Assembly: GCA_037355855.1 (NCBI GenBank)
Contig: CM074765.1
Location: 2,046,001-2,110,000 of the forward strand
Length of the DNA: 64,000 nt
Source of the DNA: Pseudo-nitzschia pungens
Lineage: Eukaryota; Bacillariophyta; Bacillariophyceae; Bacillariales; Bacillariaceae
Direction of reading: 5' to 3'
Shown: positions 53,805 to 64,000 of the stretch, in pieces
Layout: each line of letters begins with the position of its first letter
Numbering within the stretch: position 1 is the stretch's first letter
Made by a program: the position numbers and the translations under genes
Notes under the pieces: generated by a model
The model's input: the letters and a program-made list of their open reading frames with translations, nothing else
The model's database searches: none
What the model was told of the DNA's origin: nothing

Positions 53805-54150
53805 CCCCGGTCCAAATAACGGCGAAAATTAATATCTCTATCCCCGGACCACCGATTGCAACCGGACCACTTCAAACAGCTCTATTATATCAAGATAGAC
53901 AAGGCCTCCAATTTGCGGATCGATTGGTGGAGTCGTTCTCGAGAATCGAACTGTACAGTGAGTATACTACCCCAAAGAATTACAAGCAAAAACCGGTCCA
54001 AATAACGGCAAAAATTAATAACTCCTCCCCCGCTTGACGAATTCCGACCGGACCACTTCGGAGACCTCTATTATATCAAGATAGACAACCCCTCCAATTT
54101 GCGGATCGATTGGACGTGTCGATTTCGAGAACCGAACTGTAGACTGAGTA
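53805..54150 (+). repeat. subterminal tandem repeat, about 186-bp units x 2
   Basis: Units begin near 53814 and 54000 with AAATAACGGCGAAAATTAAT-type sequence and contain TCTATTATATCAAGATAGAC. Same family as the array at 4316-4970. Confidence 0.8.
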
Positions 54151-54158
54151 CACAAAAA

Positions 54159-56939
54159 ATGGAAGAAAATCCGGATACAACTGTTCCTCCACAACAAGGG
54201 GGGATAGTGCCTGTTGGATCCTTCAAGAATGGGCACGCGCTACCTGTATGCGAGAGAACTGATGTAGCTGCAAGATATCTGGCTACTGTTTACAGGTTTA
54301 ATCAGAAGTATCGGGTAACTGCGGCCGAAGCAATGAAAATGTTTGGTTTCAGTCAACAAGAGTGTGGCAATAAGTCTCTCCAAAAAAGAGTGCTTAGACT
54401 CCGGAGCAAGTATATTAAGGAGACTATTCCAACATCGATTATGCTGCCCGTTAAAGCGCCAGCCATTTCTCCTTTGGCGTCTGCCGCTGGGTCTCCTCCA
54501 TTCCCTGCATACAGAGAGGAGGAGTGTGAAAAAAGTTTCTGCAAAAACTGCAAAAGCCAAAACAACAGTTCAATCACGACACCCAGCAGCAGTAGTGGAA
54601 ACAAGAGAACAAATGACGACGATGATAACGACGACGATGACGACGGCGGCGGCGCCGCCAGCGAGACAGAGGATATCAACCTGGAGTCAGCTTCTCTGGG
54701 TTTGAACAACAACAAGAAGCCCAGGAGAACCCATACCCAGTTGATGTATGACATGAAAATGAAACAAAAGCAGAAGGAGAAGACAGAAGAGTCTTATCTC
54801 GCTGCAGAAAAGATCTACAAGGAGCAGCTTGGATCAAAGCGTATCTCGCTGGAGGAGGCATGCCATAGGGTGAACAGAATGAATGGAACTGATATTAAGA
54901 TGAACACTTTGAAATGGCGTTTGACCCAAAAGAACAAAGGCTTGTCCCCTAGAGGCCCAGGAAGACCACCAACTATCCCAGTGGAACTAGAGGAGGCGCT
55001 TGTTACAGCGCTGGAGACTTCCTTTCTTCTTTGCTCTGCTGGAATGAAGGAGAAGCCTAATTGGAAGAAGGCTGTGGAGGACCTAAGAGCATGCCTCTCC
55101 GGGGGTCCTTGTTCTTTGAAAGATTTCAATAGTCTATACCGGCGCTTGCAGCCTAAGTTTGTTAATAGCATTCAAGTGAGTAAGTCTAACTCACAGCTGG
55201 AGGAGAGAAGAGCTTTGTGGACCACTTACAATAAGATTAATGAGTGGTTTAGCCACCTGAAATCGCTGTTGGTGGAAAAGGGATTTGCTCGTTTGCCAAC
55301 GGAGCTCGAACGGTTCAACGGACATAAAGGGGAGCTTGTATTCTTGCCCGACCAATTGCATCGTATCCTCAACGTCGACGAGACTGGACTGACGCTCGAC
55401 GGAACAGACAGTCGCGCAGGAGGTCGTCCAGTGACCGAGTATGCTCCACGTAGCGCAACTCTACCGAAGGGTGCAACGAAGGCAAACAAAAGCAGCTCAC
55501 GTTGTACAATGATTGGAGGAAGTACCGCAGCTGGAGATCCTATTCCAGTACACTTTCAACTGAAGAGCAGCGCGGCAACGGATGAGAGTAAACGGATCTC
55601 CCACGCTTTCACTGATGAACTGGATCGTGCAGGGACCTGTAAAGGAACATGGGGCTTTGGAAAAGTCACTGAACGGCCACACACAGCTAACTGCAACGCC
55701 AACGCAGGAATGGACAGTGTCGAGTTCCGCAAGTATGTTCTTACAAGCCTGCTTCCGTTGTACGAAGACGTACAGCCAGCAAACGGAAAATGGGTCTTGC
55801 TAATCGTGGATTTGGGTCCTGGACGTCTCGACAAAGAGCTCCTGCAAAAACTGAGTGTAGAGGGTGTGCTACTATTGCCAGGAGTACCAAACACAACTCA
55901 CGTGACGCAAGTTACTGACTGGAGCTACAATCCGTTCAAGACGGCCTTTCGCAAGAACAGAACCAAGCTTCATGCAATTCGCTGTTTAGAGCACTCGACC
56001 CTGCGCGCAAGTGATTATTCAGTATTGGTGTTCGGAACGGATACGAGATTAGAGTGTGCATTTGACGCTGGCTTTGCTCAAGCAAAATTGAAAGCTTTTT
56101 GGGAGAAGGTTGGAATTAGTCCCTTCACAGAAAATTGTCTGCGAGATCGTAACGTCGTTCACGAGCTGATGATTTTACCAAACGGAAATATTGACGAAGA
56201 AAAGGATCCAGCGACGGTGGAGCTATTGGAGCTGGAACGTCGAAACGAAGCGGCCGTCGAAACGCTGATCAATTTTGGATTCGACGGAGACGTATTTTGG
56301 AAGCAAGCACCGCGGATTCAGCGACGAGTTACGAGATCAGAAGCAACTACGGCGCGAGCGATTCAAGATGCGATCGCAAAGGCAAATACGGCGGGAAAGA
56401 AATACATCGTTCTAGGGGGGAGACCTTACAACTGCCACGATCAGCACATCGCCGATGAACGAGCGCGTCGCGAAAAAGAGATCGCAGAAATGAAATCCAA
56501 AAAGGTTGAAGCGGAGGTATATGCGAAGAAGGAAACGGAGTGTAAAGCGCTAATTCAGTCATGCGGCGGCAATTTTGCAAATCTGCGGCTGAACGACATT
56601 AAAAAAATCTACGAGTGGAAGCTTGGAAAAAAGCCTACTGGTCTAAAGAGGAAAGAGGAGATACTGAGTGCAGAAGTAGCAGTGAAGGATGATCCTCCAC
56701 TTGGAGAAGTTCCTTGCTGGACTGAAGGGGATGACGCTGTATTAAAGGAATTAGAGCAAGAGGATATCACAATTAAAGACACAGTGGTTGCAAAGAAGAT
56801 GGCTGAGAAGGTTACAAAAGCACTGATTACAACAAGGGCTCTCACGAACGAGACGGCGGAAATTGTAAAGGCACACATGTCCCCAGAGGTAATTGAAATG
56901 ATGGAGGAGTCGCGAGCGCATTACCCTTGTGAGGAGTAG
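54159..56939 (+). CDS. DD35D transposase of pogo/Tigger type
   Basis: 926 residues from ATG 54159. The open frame extends upstream to 54099, but that stretch is subterminal repeat DNA, so the later start is preferred. N-terminal helix-turn-helix-like segments (about 30-85) and a second one near 215-265 followed by RGPGRPPTIP would bind the TIRs. The catalytic DDE-superfamily core has NVDETGLTL (D407), LLIVDLGPGR (D551) and HVTQVTDWSYNPFK (D587), a D-D-x35-D spacing. An Asp-rich stretch (about 150-165) and a Lys/Glu-rich C-terminal third with coiled-coil character complete it. It is longer than typical pogo transposases (about 500-600). No internal stop, so possibly active. Confidence 0.9.
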   Translation: MEENPDTTVPPQQGGIVPVGSFKNGHALPVCERTDVAARYLATVYRFNQKYRVTAAEAMKMFGFSQQECGNKSLQKRVLRLRSKYIKETIPTSIMLPVKAPAISPLASAAGSPPFPAYREEECEKSFCKNCKSQNNSSITTPSSSSGNKRTNDDDDNDDDDDGGGAASETEDINLESASLGLNNNKKPRRTHTQLMYDMKMKQKQKEKTEESYLAAEKIYKEQLGSKRISLEEACHRVNRMNGTDIKMNTLKWRLTQKNKGLSPRGPGRPPTIPVELEEALVTALETSFLLCSAGMKEKPNWKKAVEDLRACLSGGPCSLKDFNSLYRRLQPKFVNSIQVSKSNSQLEERRALWTTYNKINEWFSHLKSLLVEKGFARLPTELERFNGHKGELVFLPDQLHRILNVDETGLTLDGTDSRAGGRPVTEYAPRSATLPKGATKANKSSSRCTMIGGSTAAGDPIPVHFQLKSSAATDESKRISHAFTDELDRAGTCKGTWGFGKVTERPHTANCNANAGMDSVEFRKYVLTSLLPLYEDVQPANGKWVLLIVDLGPGRLDKELLQKLSVEGVLLLPGVPNTTHVTQVTDWSYNPFKTAFRKNRTKLHAIRCLEHSTLRASDYSVLVFGTDTRLECAFDAGFAQAKLKAFWEKVGISPFTENCLRDRNVVHELMILPNGNIDEEKDPATVELLELERRNEAAVETLINFGFDGDVFWKQAPRIQRRVTRSEATTARAIQDAIAKANTAGKKYIVLGGRPYNCHDQHIADERARREKEIAEMKSKKVEAEVYAKKETECKALIQSCGGNFANLRLNDIKKIYEWKLGKKPTGLKRKEEILSAEVAVKDDPPLGEVPCWTEGDDAVLKELEQEDITIKDTVVAKKMAEKVTKALITTRALTNETAEIVKAHMSPEVIEMMEESRAHYPCEE

Positions 56940-57244
56940 CGCAAGCGCTTGTAGTTAATGTTGTTAGTGGTTTAAGACTCTTTAAAGTGGTTTAATTGTT
57001 ACAGAGAGAGACATGCCTTTATTATTGTTGCAAGAAGAAATACATGTAATCAGAGCAAAAAAAAGTGATCGAAATTCGTCTCGGAGATTTTGAACCTCTA
57101 TCGATCGAAATTAGGGTAGGCAGACAGACGCAGAGACAGAGTGGGTGTTTTTAGCGTTTTAGTGGAAACTTCACCTGCTGACGCACGCGTAGCAAATGTA
57201 CTGTGGTCCACGGTGTCTCGATGAGGTTCACAACTAAACTCTTA

Positions 57245-58462
57245 CAAGTACAAGTAAGTTAGAGCAACGACGTCTTGCTCATTCCTCTGATCTTTTTTTT
57301 CATAATGCAAATTCACAAAAATTCCGCGAAAATACGCATGCTTCAAGAAGAAGCGGTCGAATTTGGTCCAATCGAGCTCCTTGGTTGTGGCGAAAGCAGT
57401 AATCACTAATCACTCTGCTGTATTCTTGTTGACTAGTCTGTTGGTGAATAGGTGATGAGAATATAGTCAATCAATGACGCTCATAACCTGCAAAATGAAC
57501 ATGATATGCTCTCTGCTGTCAATACAAACACATGACGATGTACGTAGCAGTAGTAGTATTCAGTAAAGAGTGAGGAGGTAGTAGAGTGCAGGAGCTTCTT
57601 ACATCTTTCCTGGTGTTAAAAAGTCTATTGCACTAAACAGCTCCACACTGAATAGCACAATTACAAGTACCATAATGTGAAGTGCTTTCCTGTCAACAAA
57701 AATGAGCGTCTGTCCCTTGTCCATACGGTAGACCAAACCAGGTTTTGCAAAATCAGAAGGAAAAATTATTTGCTCTGCTCCTCCTCTTGCAATCCATAAT
57801 GACATTGCTTTCATTAAACCAACGAAGTACGAAGTAAGTTAACCTTACGGTACGAAGCAAGTAATCTTACGAAGTACAAGTAATTTTTACGCGCGCTTAT
57901 TCTACTGCCGACCGTTACGACTCGTCGATTTTTAGGTGGGAGCACACAACCAGTAGTTTAATCTTAGTTAGAATCTTTGTAATAATTGTTTCTATTATTT
58001 GTGGGTAAGGTTACGGTATGAGTAATCTTACTCGTAATCTTACGTGTAACACGTGGATACTACTTCGAAATTATTTATTTTTTGAATCGAATCATCATGA
58101 TGAAGAACAACAAGGAATTCGTTTCATCGTGCCCGAACCTTACGTGTCGTATGTAATTACTTACTCGTTCGTTAAAGTTCCAGCAGCTACCGGTACGGAG
58201 AATAAAATAGAAGATGACCACGGACATCAGAACTGCAAGAATTCGAATTCTTTGATTTTTTTGATTGTTTCCTGATCGGCTTGGCGCAGCTTCTCAACCG
58301 TGACGAGAGGGAAATCGTCGGATTAGATAGTTACGGTATTAGTTATCCGATACCGGTGAAACCCCAGTTCTGATTTCCCTCTCGTTCGTTGCTGCATCGG
58401 ATCCTTCGCCCCCTCACAATTCTTGCGACGTGGTATCAATTTTTGGAGTTTAAAAATTTGTC
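57245..58462. other. intergenic, no supported gene
   Basis: Begins at the right transposon end. Dense TACGAAGTAAGTTAACCTTACG-type motifs at 57820-57890 and 58005-58050. A 71-codon minus ORF (57599-57814) with one hydrophobic stretch has no further support. Confidence 0.4.
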
Positions 58463-60252
58463 ATGTCGTCCAATCCATCCTCTTCCGAAAACGATCTCGA
58501 ACTGGGAGGGACACCAACCGAACAAGGCCCATCCTCGCCATCCTCTCCGGACGAAGCGCAGCACGATGCATTGCAACGACACGACTCGATCGCTGCGTCT
58601 TTGCACACGTCGATGTCCAGCAGCAGCATCGACGACGAGGGGGACAACCCCGTCTCTGTGTTGATGGGCAGTGTTGCCAATCTGTGTTCTGCAACCCTGG
58701 GAGCCGGAATGTGAGTTAACGAGAGAGAGAGAGATCGAAAAGATCGAAACAAAATAACAAAGCACGGAACCGTTTGTTGCGAGATTGCCAGCGACAAACA
58801 CAAATCTCTCACGCCAACGCGATAACAATTGTTTGTCCATCCTCTTTTGTTAAATACAGACTGGCCCTGCCGTTCGCGTTTTATCAGGCCGGCATAGTCT
58901 GTGGCTTGCTCCTCTTGGTAACGAGTGCCATCGCCACCTCTTCTTCCATTGGATTGCTCGTCGAAACCTGCGATCGCTACAATCTCTCGACCTACGAAAA
59001 AATCGTCGAAAAGGGACTCGGTCGAAACGCGAGGAAACTGGTAGAAATCTCTATATTGATTTTTTGCTGCGGGACGGCCGTCGGTTACGTGATTGCGGTG
59101 GGGGATATCATGGAACGGGTGGTTCCCTACATGACCACTTCCCAAAAACAGATTGCCATGTCGGCGGTCTGGTGCATTGCGATGCTTCCCCTGTCGTGCC
59201 TGAAAAAAATGAAGAGCCTGGAATGCGCGTCTTCCGTCGGAATCATGAGCATCGGGACACTGCTGGCGGCGGCCGTTGTTCATTTGGTTTCTGGTGACGG
59301 TGGCGGTCTCTACGGCTACTATGGCGAAGCGGTCAAGTCCACATCCTTCGTGTCCTTGCTGGGACCGGCTGGTGAAAGCTGGCTGTCGGTGCTGAAAGCC
59401 TGCCCCATCTTTTTTTACGCCTTTAGCTGTCAGGTGAACGTGGCCCAGATTTTCGACGAATTGCCCCGATCGCACGGTTCCGAAAAAATTCAAACCATGA
59501 ATCGGGTCACCACCACGGGAGTTCTGGTGTGCGGCCTCTTGTACGCCGGTGTCTCGCTCGTCACGCTGATCGACTTTGGATCCTCGGTAAAACCCAACAT
59601 TTTGTCCAACTACGACCTCGGTGCTGGCGCACAGCCGCTATTGCACGTGGCCTTTCTCGGAATGGCGCTCGCAGTGGTCATGGCATTTCCTCTCAACGTG
59701 TTTCCCGCCCGCGTCAGCCTGATCCAGATGTGGGAGGAAAAATACAAGGAGCGCACCGCACCGTTTGCGTCCTCGTCGCCGTCGCCGTCGTCGTCGCCGT
59801 CGGATCCCGAAGCCGAGGACGTCCGACAGCCATTGCTTTCGGAGGAAACCCGCCAAAATCGGACCGGCCTGGACTACAATTCCGACGGGGAGACGGATGC
59901 CGCTGCGACGGAAACCGAGACCGAGACCGAGACCGAAATCGAAACCGAACCCTTGGACGACGGGAACGGTGCCACGGAAGAAGACGAGTTCCATTTTGCC
60001 CAGCACGCGTTTGTGACGCTGTTGCTGGCGGGCATGGCACTGGGACTGGCACTGGTGGTTCCAAACATCTCGCTGGTCTTTGGCTTGCTCGGGGGAAGCA
60101 CGAGTTCGCTCCTGGGCTTTGTAGTGCCGGGGTTGTTGGGTCTGCATCTGGACCGGAACCGAATCAGTGCGTGGATACTGGTGATTTGTGGAAGCACCAT
60201 CGGAGTTCTCACCACCGGCGTGACAATCTATTCGATGTTTCGGCATTCCTGA
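58463..60252 (+). CDS. amino acid/auxin permease (AAAP, SLC38-like) transporter
   Basis: Two exons, join(58463..58710, 58860..60252), 546 residues; the 149-nt intron splits Ile83. AAAP proteins move neutral or cationic amino acids, often with H+ or Na+. The first helix has the diagnostic LCSATLGAGILALPFAF created by the splice. About eleven hydrophobic helices follow, with SSIGLLVETCDRYNLSTYEKI and FYAFSCQVNVAQIFDEL typical of the group. Between helices 8 and 9 is a long hydrophilic loop with a Ser/Pro run and a (Glu-Thr)n run coded by a GAGACC microsatellite. The N-terminal about 65 residues are Ser/Asp-rich and cytosolic. A plasma or vacuolar membrane location cannot be told apart. Confidence 0.9.
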
Positions 60253-60539
60253 TGATGGATGGTTGGACGGACGGATGGATGGATGAATTGGTCCGCGTCG
60301 GCTAGCGAATGGCGCGGGTCGAAACAGGATGGAACGGACACGGATAAAGAACAAGACAGACAGACAGACAGACACAACACAACAACAACACACCTTGCCG
60401 CAGTGCAAAGGAAACGCAGAAAAATAGTGTACCACTAATGTTATTATTATTTATAGAGCTAAGCAATCGATAGAATCCAATGCGGTAGATCCGTGCACGA
60501 ACTAAATTGCGTTCCAGCGCCCCCGGGAGACCGAGCCGT
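60253..60539. other. convergent spacer with microsatellites
   Basis: 287 bp between the 3' ends of the transporter and sulfotransferase. Contains an imperfect GGATGGATGGACG run (60252-60290) and an ACAGACAG run (60353-60373). Confidence 0.55.
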
Positions 60540-63132
60540 CTACAATTCATCCCGCGATCGGTCGTCGCCTTCGCTCTCGGATTCCGGCGGGGCTTCCTCG
60601 CTCCGCGAATCCTTTTGGGAGGCGGTGGCCGGAACCGGAGGCCGCTCGTACCCGGGGAGAGAGGTTCGAATGCCGTACGTGGTCTTGTCGCCGATCAGTT
60701 TCAGCAAGGGACCCAGGTGCTTTTCGTATCGCCTCCACGCCTGCAGGCTGTCCTTGTAGACCCCCTTTCTCACCTGCGTCGTGGAGAGGGTGTTGACGGC
60801 CTGCTTTTTCTTGTGAAAGTCGAGTATGGAATCGTCCCATTCGAGGCCGGTCGCATCGATGATCTTCCTGGCCACGCCCGGCATGTCGTGGACCATGTCT
60901 TCGTAGCGAATGTGCGTGACGCGCCCCGGCAGTTCGCGGTCCCAGTGATCCATCAGGTCGCGGTACCCGTCGTACAATTCCGCCAGGCTCGGAAAGTCGG
61001 ACGTGTAGTCGAGGGTTCCCGCCGGGAATTCGTGCTTGTAGGCCGAAAAGATGGTGTCCATGGGCTCTCGGACGACGTGGAGAATCAGGGCGTTCGGAAA
61101 GAGCATGTGAATGAACCCAACGTTGTAGTAGTTGGTGAGCATTTTGTCCGCAAAGCGCTTCGGGTTTGTCTTTTGGCCGTCCGATACTCTGGCCCGATCT
61201 ACCGACGAAACCATTTTCCAGCGCTCTCTCATTTCCTCTACCACTCCGTTCGCCAGGGAAGCAATGACGGCAGAGAGCGCGTTAGCATCCCCCCGGAGGC
61301 TTGTCTCGACGATCTTGTTGCGGATGTGATCCAGTTGACCGTTGAACACCGAGTTTTCACCCATTCCGACAATCTGCGGGTGGGCATCGAGGACTCGCTC
61401 CAACAGCGTGGAGCCGCTGCGAACAAATCCAATGATGAAGATCGGGACCGAGCTCTTGCTTCCGACGCCGCTCGGCCAGAATCCTTGCCGGAAGATTTGT
61501 TTCGTGGAGGAAATTTTCTGTTTTTCGAACCCGGCATTCCAGGGTGGAAGGGCACTCATTTTGTACCGGTAGGACTTGGAAAGATTCTCCCAGGCCGCGT
61601 CAACGTCCTTGGTCTTGACGTCGTGGTACAAGAACAAGACGTGAAAGAGACGATTCAGGGTCCTGGCGATCATGGCTTGTCGTTCTGCGTGGTTGCCGCT
61701 CAAAGGGATCGCGTGCTGTTGTTCCAATTCCGGGATCATCTCGTTCAGTTTCTCGATCATGGGCCCCCATCCGATGGGCACGGCGCTTTCGCGAGCCTGG
61801 AGTATCCGTGCCAACCCGGTGTAAACGTCCAAGAACATACCCAGCTCGTCGTTTTCCATTACCTTGATGAAGTCTTGCGATGCGCTCTCGTACTGTCCGA
61901 GAATGATGCCGGAGGATCCACGCGATGCCACGGCGTCCAAGTACATGGGTTCGATATCGATTGCTTTGCTGTAGGATTCGACGGCCATTTCAAACATGTT
62001 CGACATGAAATATACCTTTCCCAGGGACGTGTACAATCCACAAAGGACGCCATCTATGCTTCGGGAGGAATAACTTTTCGTGATTTCTCCAGCAACATCC
62101 AACGATCTCGTGTCTTCGCCGAGTTCCAACTTCGTTTGTCGTGTCTCCAGAGCCAGTGAAATCGCGGTTTTGTAACTGTGAATGGCTTCCTCCTGTGCCG
62201 TACCACCGTCGTGGTACTGCACGTCATAGAGTCTGAGAGCATCTGCCAACTCGATGAGTTTGTAGAGATCGGTGGGATCGTCCTGCGATTGAGAAAAAGG
62301 AAGGGAAACAACGGAGTGTCAGCAGAACGAAAGAGCGGGCCAGAAGCGCTATGCGATGATCCGATGCGATGCGATATCATATCACACGATGGGACACGAC
62401 GCGAGACGGACTCACCCTGTGGTAGTTCCTCAATTCATCGATCCGTTCCAGTCGTCGATTCCGAACGGGATCCGTCGACGCCCCGCGCGGTTGCTGTTGC
62501 TGTTGCCTCCGGGCCTTGGGAGGCGTTGGCGCTTGCGCTGGCGATGACACAGTCGTCGGCGCCGCGTTTGGCTTGGCGGCCCCGCCGGTCGGTTTGGCTC
62601 CGGATTTGCCCGTTGCCGAACCGCCGCTCGGCGGAGCGTCGCTCTCGCTGTAGCCCTCCATGGTGCTCGCGTCGACATTGTCCCAGTCCAGGCGACGACG
62701 GGCGACGGCTTTGACCACCTCGATGTAACCGGTCGGCTTGTCGGCCACCAGGCTGGGCACGGGCGTCGGCTTTCGTTTCGGTCGTTCCGGTGTCGGTTGG
62801 AAGGCCGGAGCCGTCGGCAGGGACGAGGGCGGTTTTGCCTTGGTGGTGGTGGTGGTGGTGATGGGTGCCGTTGCCGCGCTCGGCGGTTGGACGGGAATGG
62901 GCACGCCGAATTCCTCCCTGATTCCCAGGCCGGCCGCGGCGTCGGGATCCACCACGAACCGGGTCGTGCAAGCGATCACCAACACCGGGAGGATCCAATA
63001 CAGAAAGACGGAGAAGGTGACCGACGGAGGCTCGTAGTCATCCAAGGAGGACGAGAGGAACACATTTTCGTCCGTGGCCGTTTTGGTGCCCGCTGCTCCC
63101 CTCTTTTTGGTCTTCTTTTCGCCGTCGCTCAT
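60540..63132 (-). CDS. TPR-containing membrane sulfotransferase
   Basis: Two exons, complement(join(60540..62282, 62416..63132)), 819 residues; phase-0 intron of 133 nt. Sulfotransferases move sulfate from PAPS to sugars, proteins or lipids. A single TM helix at about 38-60 after a short basic N terminus gives type II Golgi topology. A disordered Pro/Thr/Lys stem (about 75-235) follows. Two TPR-like repeats occur around 318-385 (GLYTSLGKVYF, MAVESYSKAIDIEP). The catalytic domain has the 5'-phosphosulfate loop GFVRSGST (about 524-531) and the 3'-phosphate motif HVVREPMDTIFSAY (about 641-654). TPR plus sulfotransferase is a known bacterial and algal combination, related to the tyrosylprotein group. 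The tail is Ser/Glu/Asp-rich. The substrate cannot be inferred. Confidence 0.9.
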
Positions 63133-63943
63133 GTGAAATGGAATTTCTATCGCGAAGATTGGTTGCCTATCGAGTGTTTCGGGTTGGTAATGGATGCGAA
63201 TGCGGATACGAATACTGTGCGGTAATGCAAGTAAGATCTTACTTGTTCCGCACGAGTAGATCGTTGGGTTGAAGGTTGTAAGTTGGAACCGTTCAGCTTG
63301 CTGAAGAGGCTAGGGAACACATCGCAACTATCTCATCTCAATGTCAAATTTTGGACACCTGTACACGTACCGTTAACCTTACTGTAAGATTTACATAGGG
63401 GATTATTCGGAGTGTACCGGTACGAGACAACTTGGGGCTAGCTCGTGTGAAATGTCTGCTAAATTTCTTGTTTCTTTCAATTATATTTTATTTTTACCCC
63501 TTTTCCGATTTTTTCGCGAATAAAGTTAAGCAAAAAATCAATGTCCCTTCTCGAGATCGAGATCGAGAGCAAAGAGCAGAAATGATGAGTTCTCACCTAC
63601 AGTAGTAAGGTTAACCTTACTTGTACTGCTACTAGCAGAGAAATTCAGTATCATGAACTGTTTACCTTACTCATCCGACACCACACAGCGTACGACACAA
63701 CCTCTGGCACCTCTGGAGATGGAACCAAAGAAAAGTCTCGAGCATAATTACCGGTAGAAGAACAAAAGGAAGCATCCGAAGCAACCCCCTCCGCGCAGAT
63801 AGATTTGGTGGTCACACGTACTGTAGCCCGGCCACGAGAAACAATTTTTGGAGCATCCATTCATTGATTTCGGATTTCGGATTTCGGATTTCCCAACAAT
63901 CACCATCTGCCTCGGTGCGCAATCCCGTTGGAAACAACAAAAA
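63133..63943. other. intergenic, no gene seen
   Basis: Promoter side of the sulfotransferase. AAGGTTAACCTTACTTGTAC-type motifs at 63225-63245, 63370-63425 and 63603-63630. Tandem GGATTTC triple at 63870-63891. Confidence 0.45.
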
Positions 63944-64000
63944 ATGGAAACGCCAAGCGTGAAAGCAGTGGGAAAGAAGGAATCGGTGGCGCTTGCAGCA
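63944..64000 (+). CDS. possible gene start truncated by window edge
   Basis: An ATG after an A-rich leader opens 19 codons (METPSVKAVGKKESVALAA) to the edge without a stop. Too short to identify. The purine-rich context and GC rise suggest a first exon. Confidence 0.3.
   Translation, partial: METPSVKAVGKKESVALAA

Larger units (their letters stand above)
53348..57244 (+). mobile_element. autonomous pogo/Tc1-like DNA transposon, 3.9 kb
   Basis: Terminal inverted repeats of about 26 bp: TAAGAGTTTAGATGTGAACC at the left, and TAAGAGTTTAGTTGTGAACC when the right end is read on the other strand, two visible mismatches over 26. TA flanks both ends. It encodes one intact transposase. Two 186-bp subterminal repeats lie between the left end and the ORF. 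A deleted relative is at 3881-5256. Confidence 0.92.

Noticed and set aside
57599..57814. 71-codon minus-strand ORF with a hydrophobic stretch
   Set aside because: Too short, no homology recognised, next to a transposon end and in repeat-like spacer.
62178..63225. Long plus-strand frames in the sulfotransferase 5' region
   Set aside because: High GC lowers stop-codon frequency on both strands. The minus strand has the TM helix, the splice sites and the catalytic domain.
1..64000. tRNA genes
   Set aside because: I looked for B-box-like GGTTCGAATCC strings with a matching acceptor stem and found none convincing.

Overview
The window looks like nuclear DNA of a photosynthetic diatom. It encodes a fucoxanthin-chlorophyll light-harvesting protein with an FAP-type plastid presequence, other products with ASAF-like bipartite plastid signals, and short GT-AG introns of about 100-330 bp. 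It also carries Ty3/gypsy and LINE remnants and a pogo-like DNA transposon. A raphid pennate is my guess from gene and repeat style. That is inference and no species call can be made from sequence reading alone.

Layout. 0.5-3.3 kb: an aldo/keto-reductase-fold protein (five exons) and a phospholipid scramblase. 3.9-6.3 kb: a non-autonomous DNA transposon next to a truncated LTR element. 7.5-11.3 kb: a small membrane protein and a PARN-type deadenylase. 11.3-31.8 kb: a repeat-rich block. Its core is an 11.5-kb nested pair of gypsy-like retrotransposons, one on the minus strand (TSD CTCAT) whose integrase was split by a plus-strand element with identical LTRs (TSD TCTTG). Around it lie a solo LTR, a LINE 3' end, minisatellites, foldback elements and one unrecognised multi-pass membrane protein gene (27.9-28.7 kb). 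32.7-42.1 kb: SAR1, ATG4, UDP-sugar pyrophosphorylase and a zinc-finger protein with acidic repeats. 44.1-52.8 kb: a Sep15-like ER protein, a YggS/PLPBP protein, the light-harvesting gene, a plastid M41-like protease without an AAA domain, and a DnaJ-TMEM185-like membrane protein. Several genes here need single-base skips to read through. 53.3-57.2 kb: the autonomous copy of the DNA transposon, with an intact DD35D transposase. 58.4-63.1 kb: a GC-rich convergent pair, an amino-acid transporter and a TPR sulfotransferase. A gene start may be cut by the right edge.

The host genes are unrelated housekeeping and plastid functions: secretory pathway (SAR1, Sep15-like, sulfotransferase), autophagy (ATG4), mRNA decay (PARN), nucleotide-sugar supply (USP) and plastid proteins (LHC, M41-like, AKR-like). 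They do not form a pathway cluster. The most noteworthy observations are: a lumen-targeted AKR that has lost all four catalytic residues; gag and pol joined in frame by a single TGA in both gypsy elements; a DNA transposon with 186-bp subterminal tandem repeats present as an autonomous and a deleted copy; a foldback element whose empty site is also in the window; and a cluster of frameshifts, most of which look like one extra base, confined to 44-53 kb.
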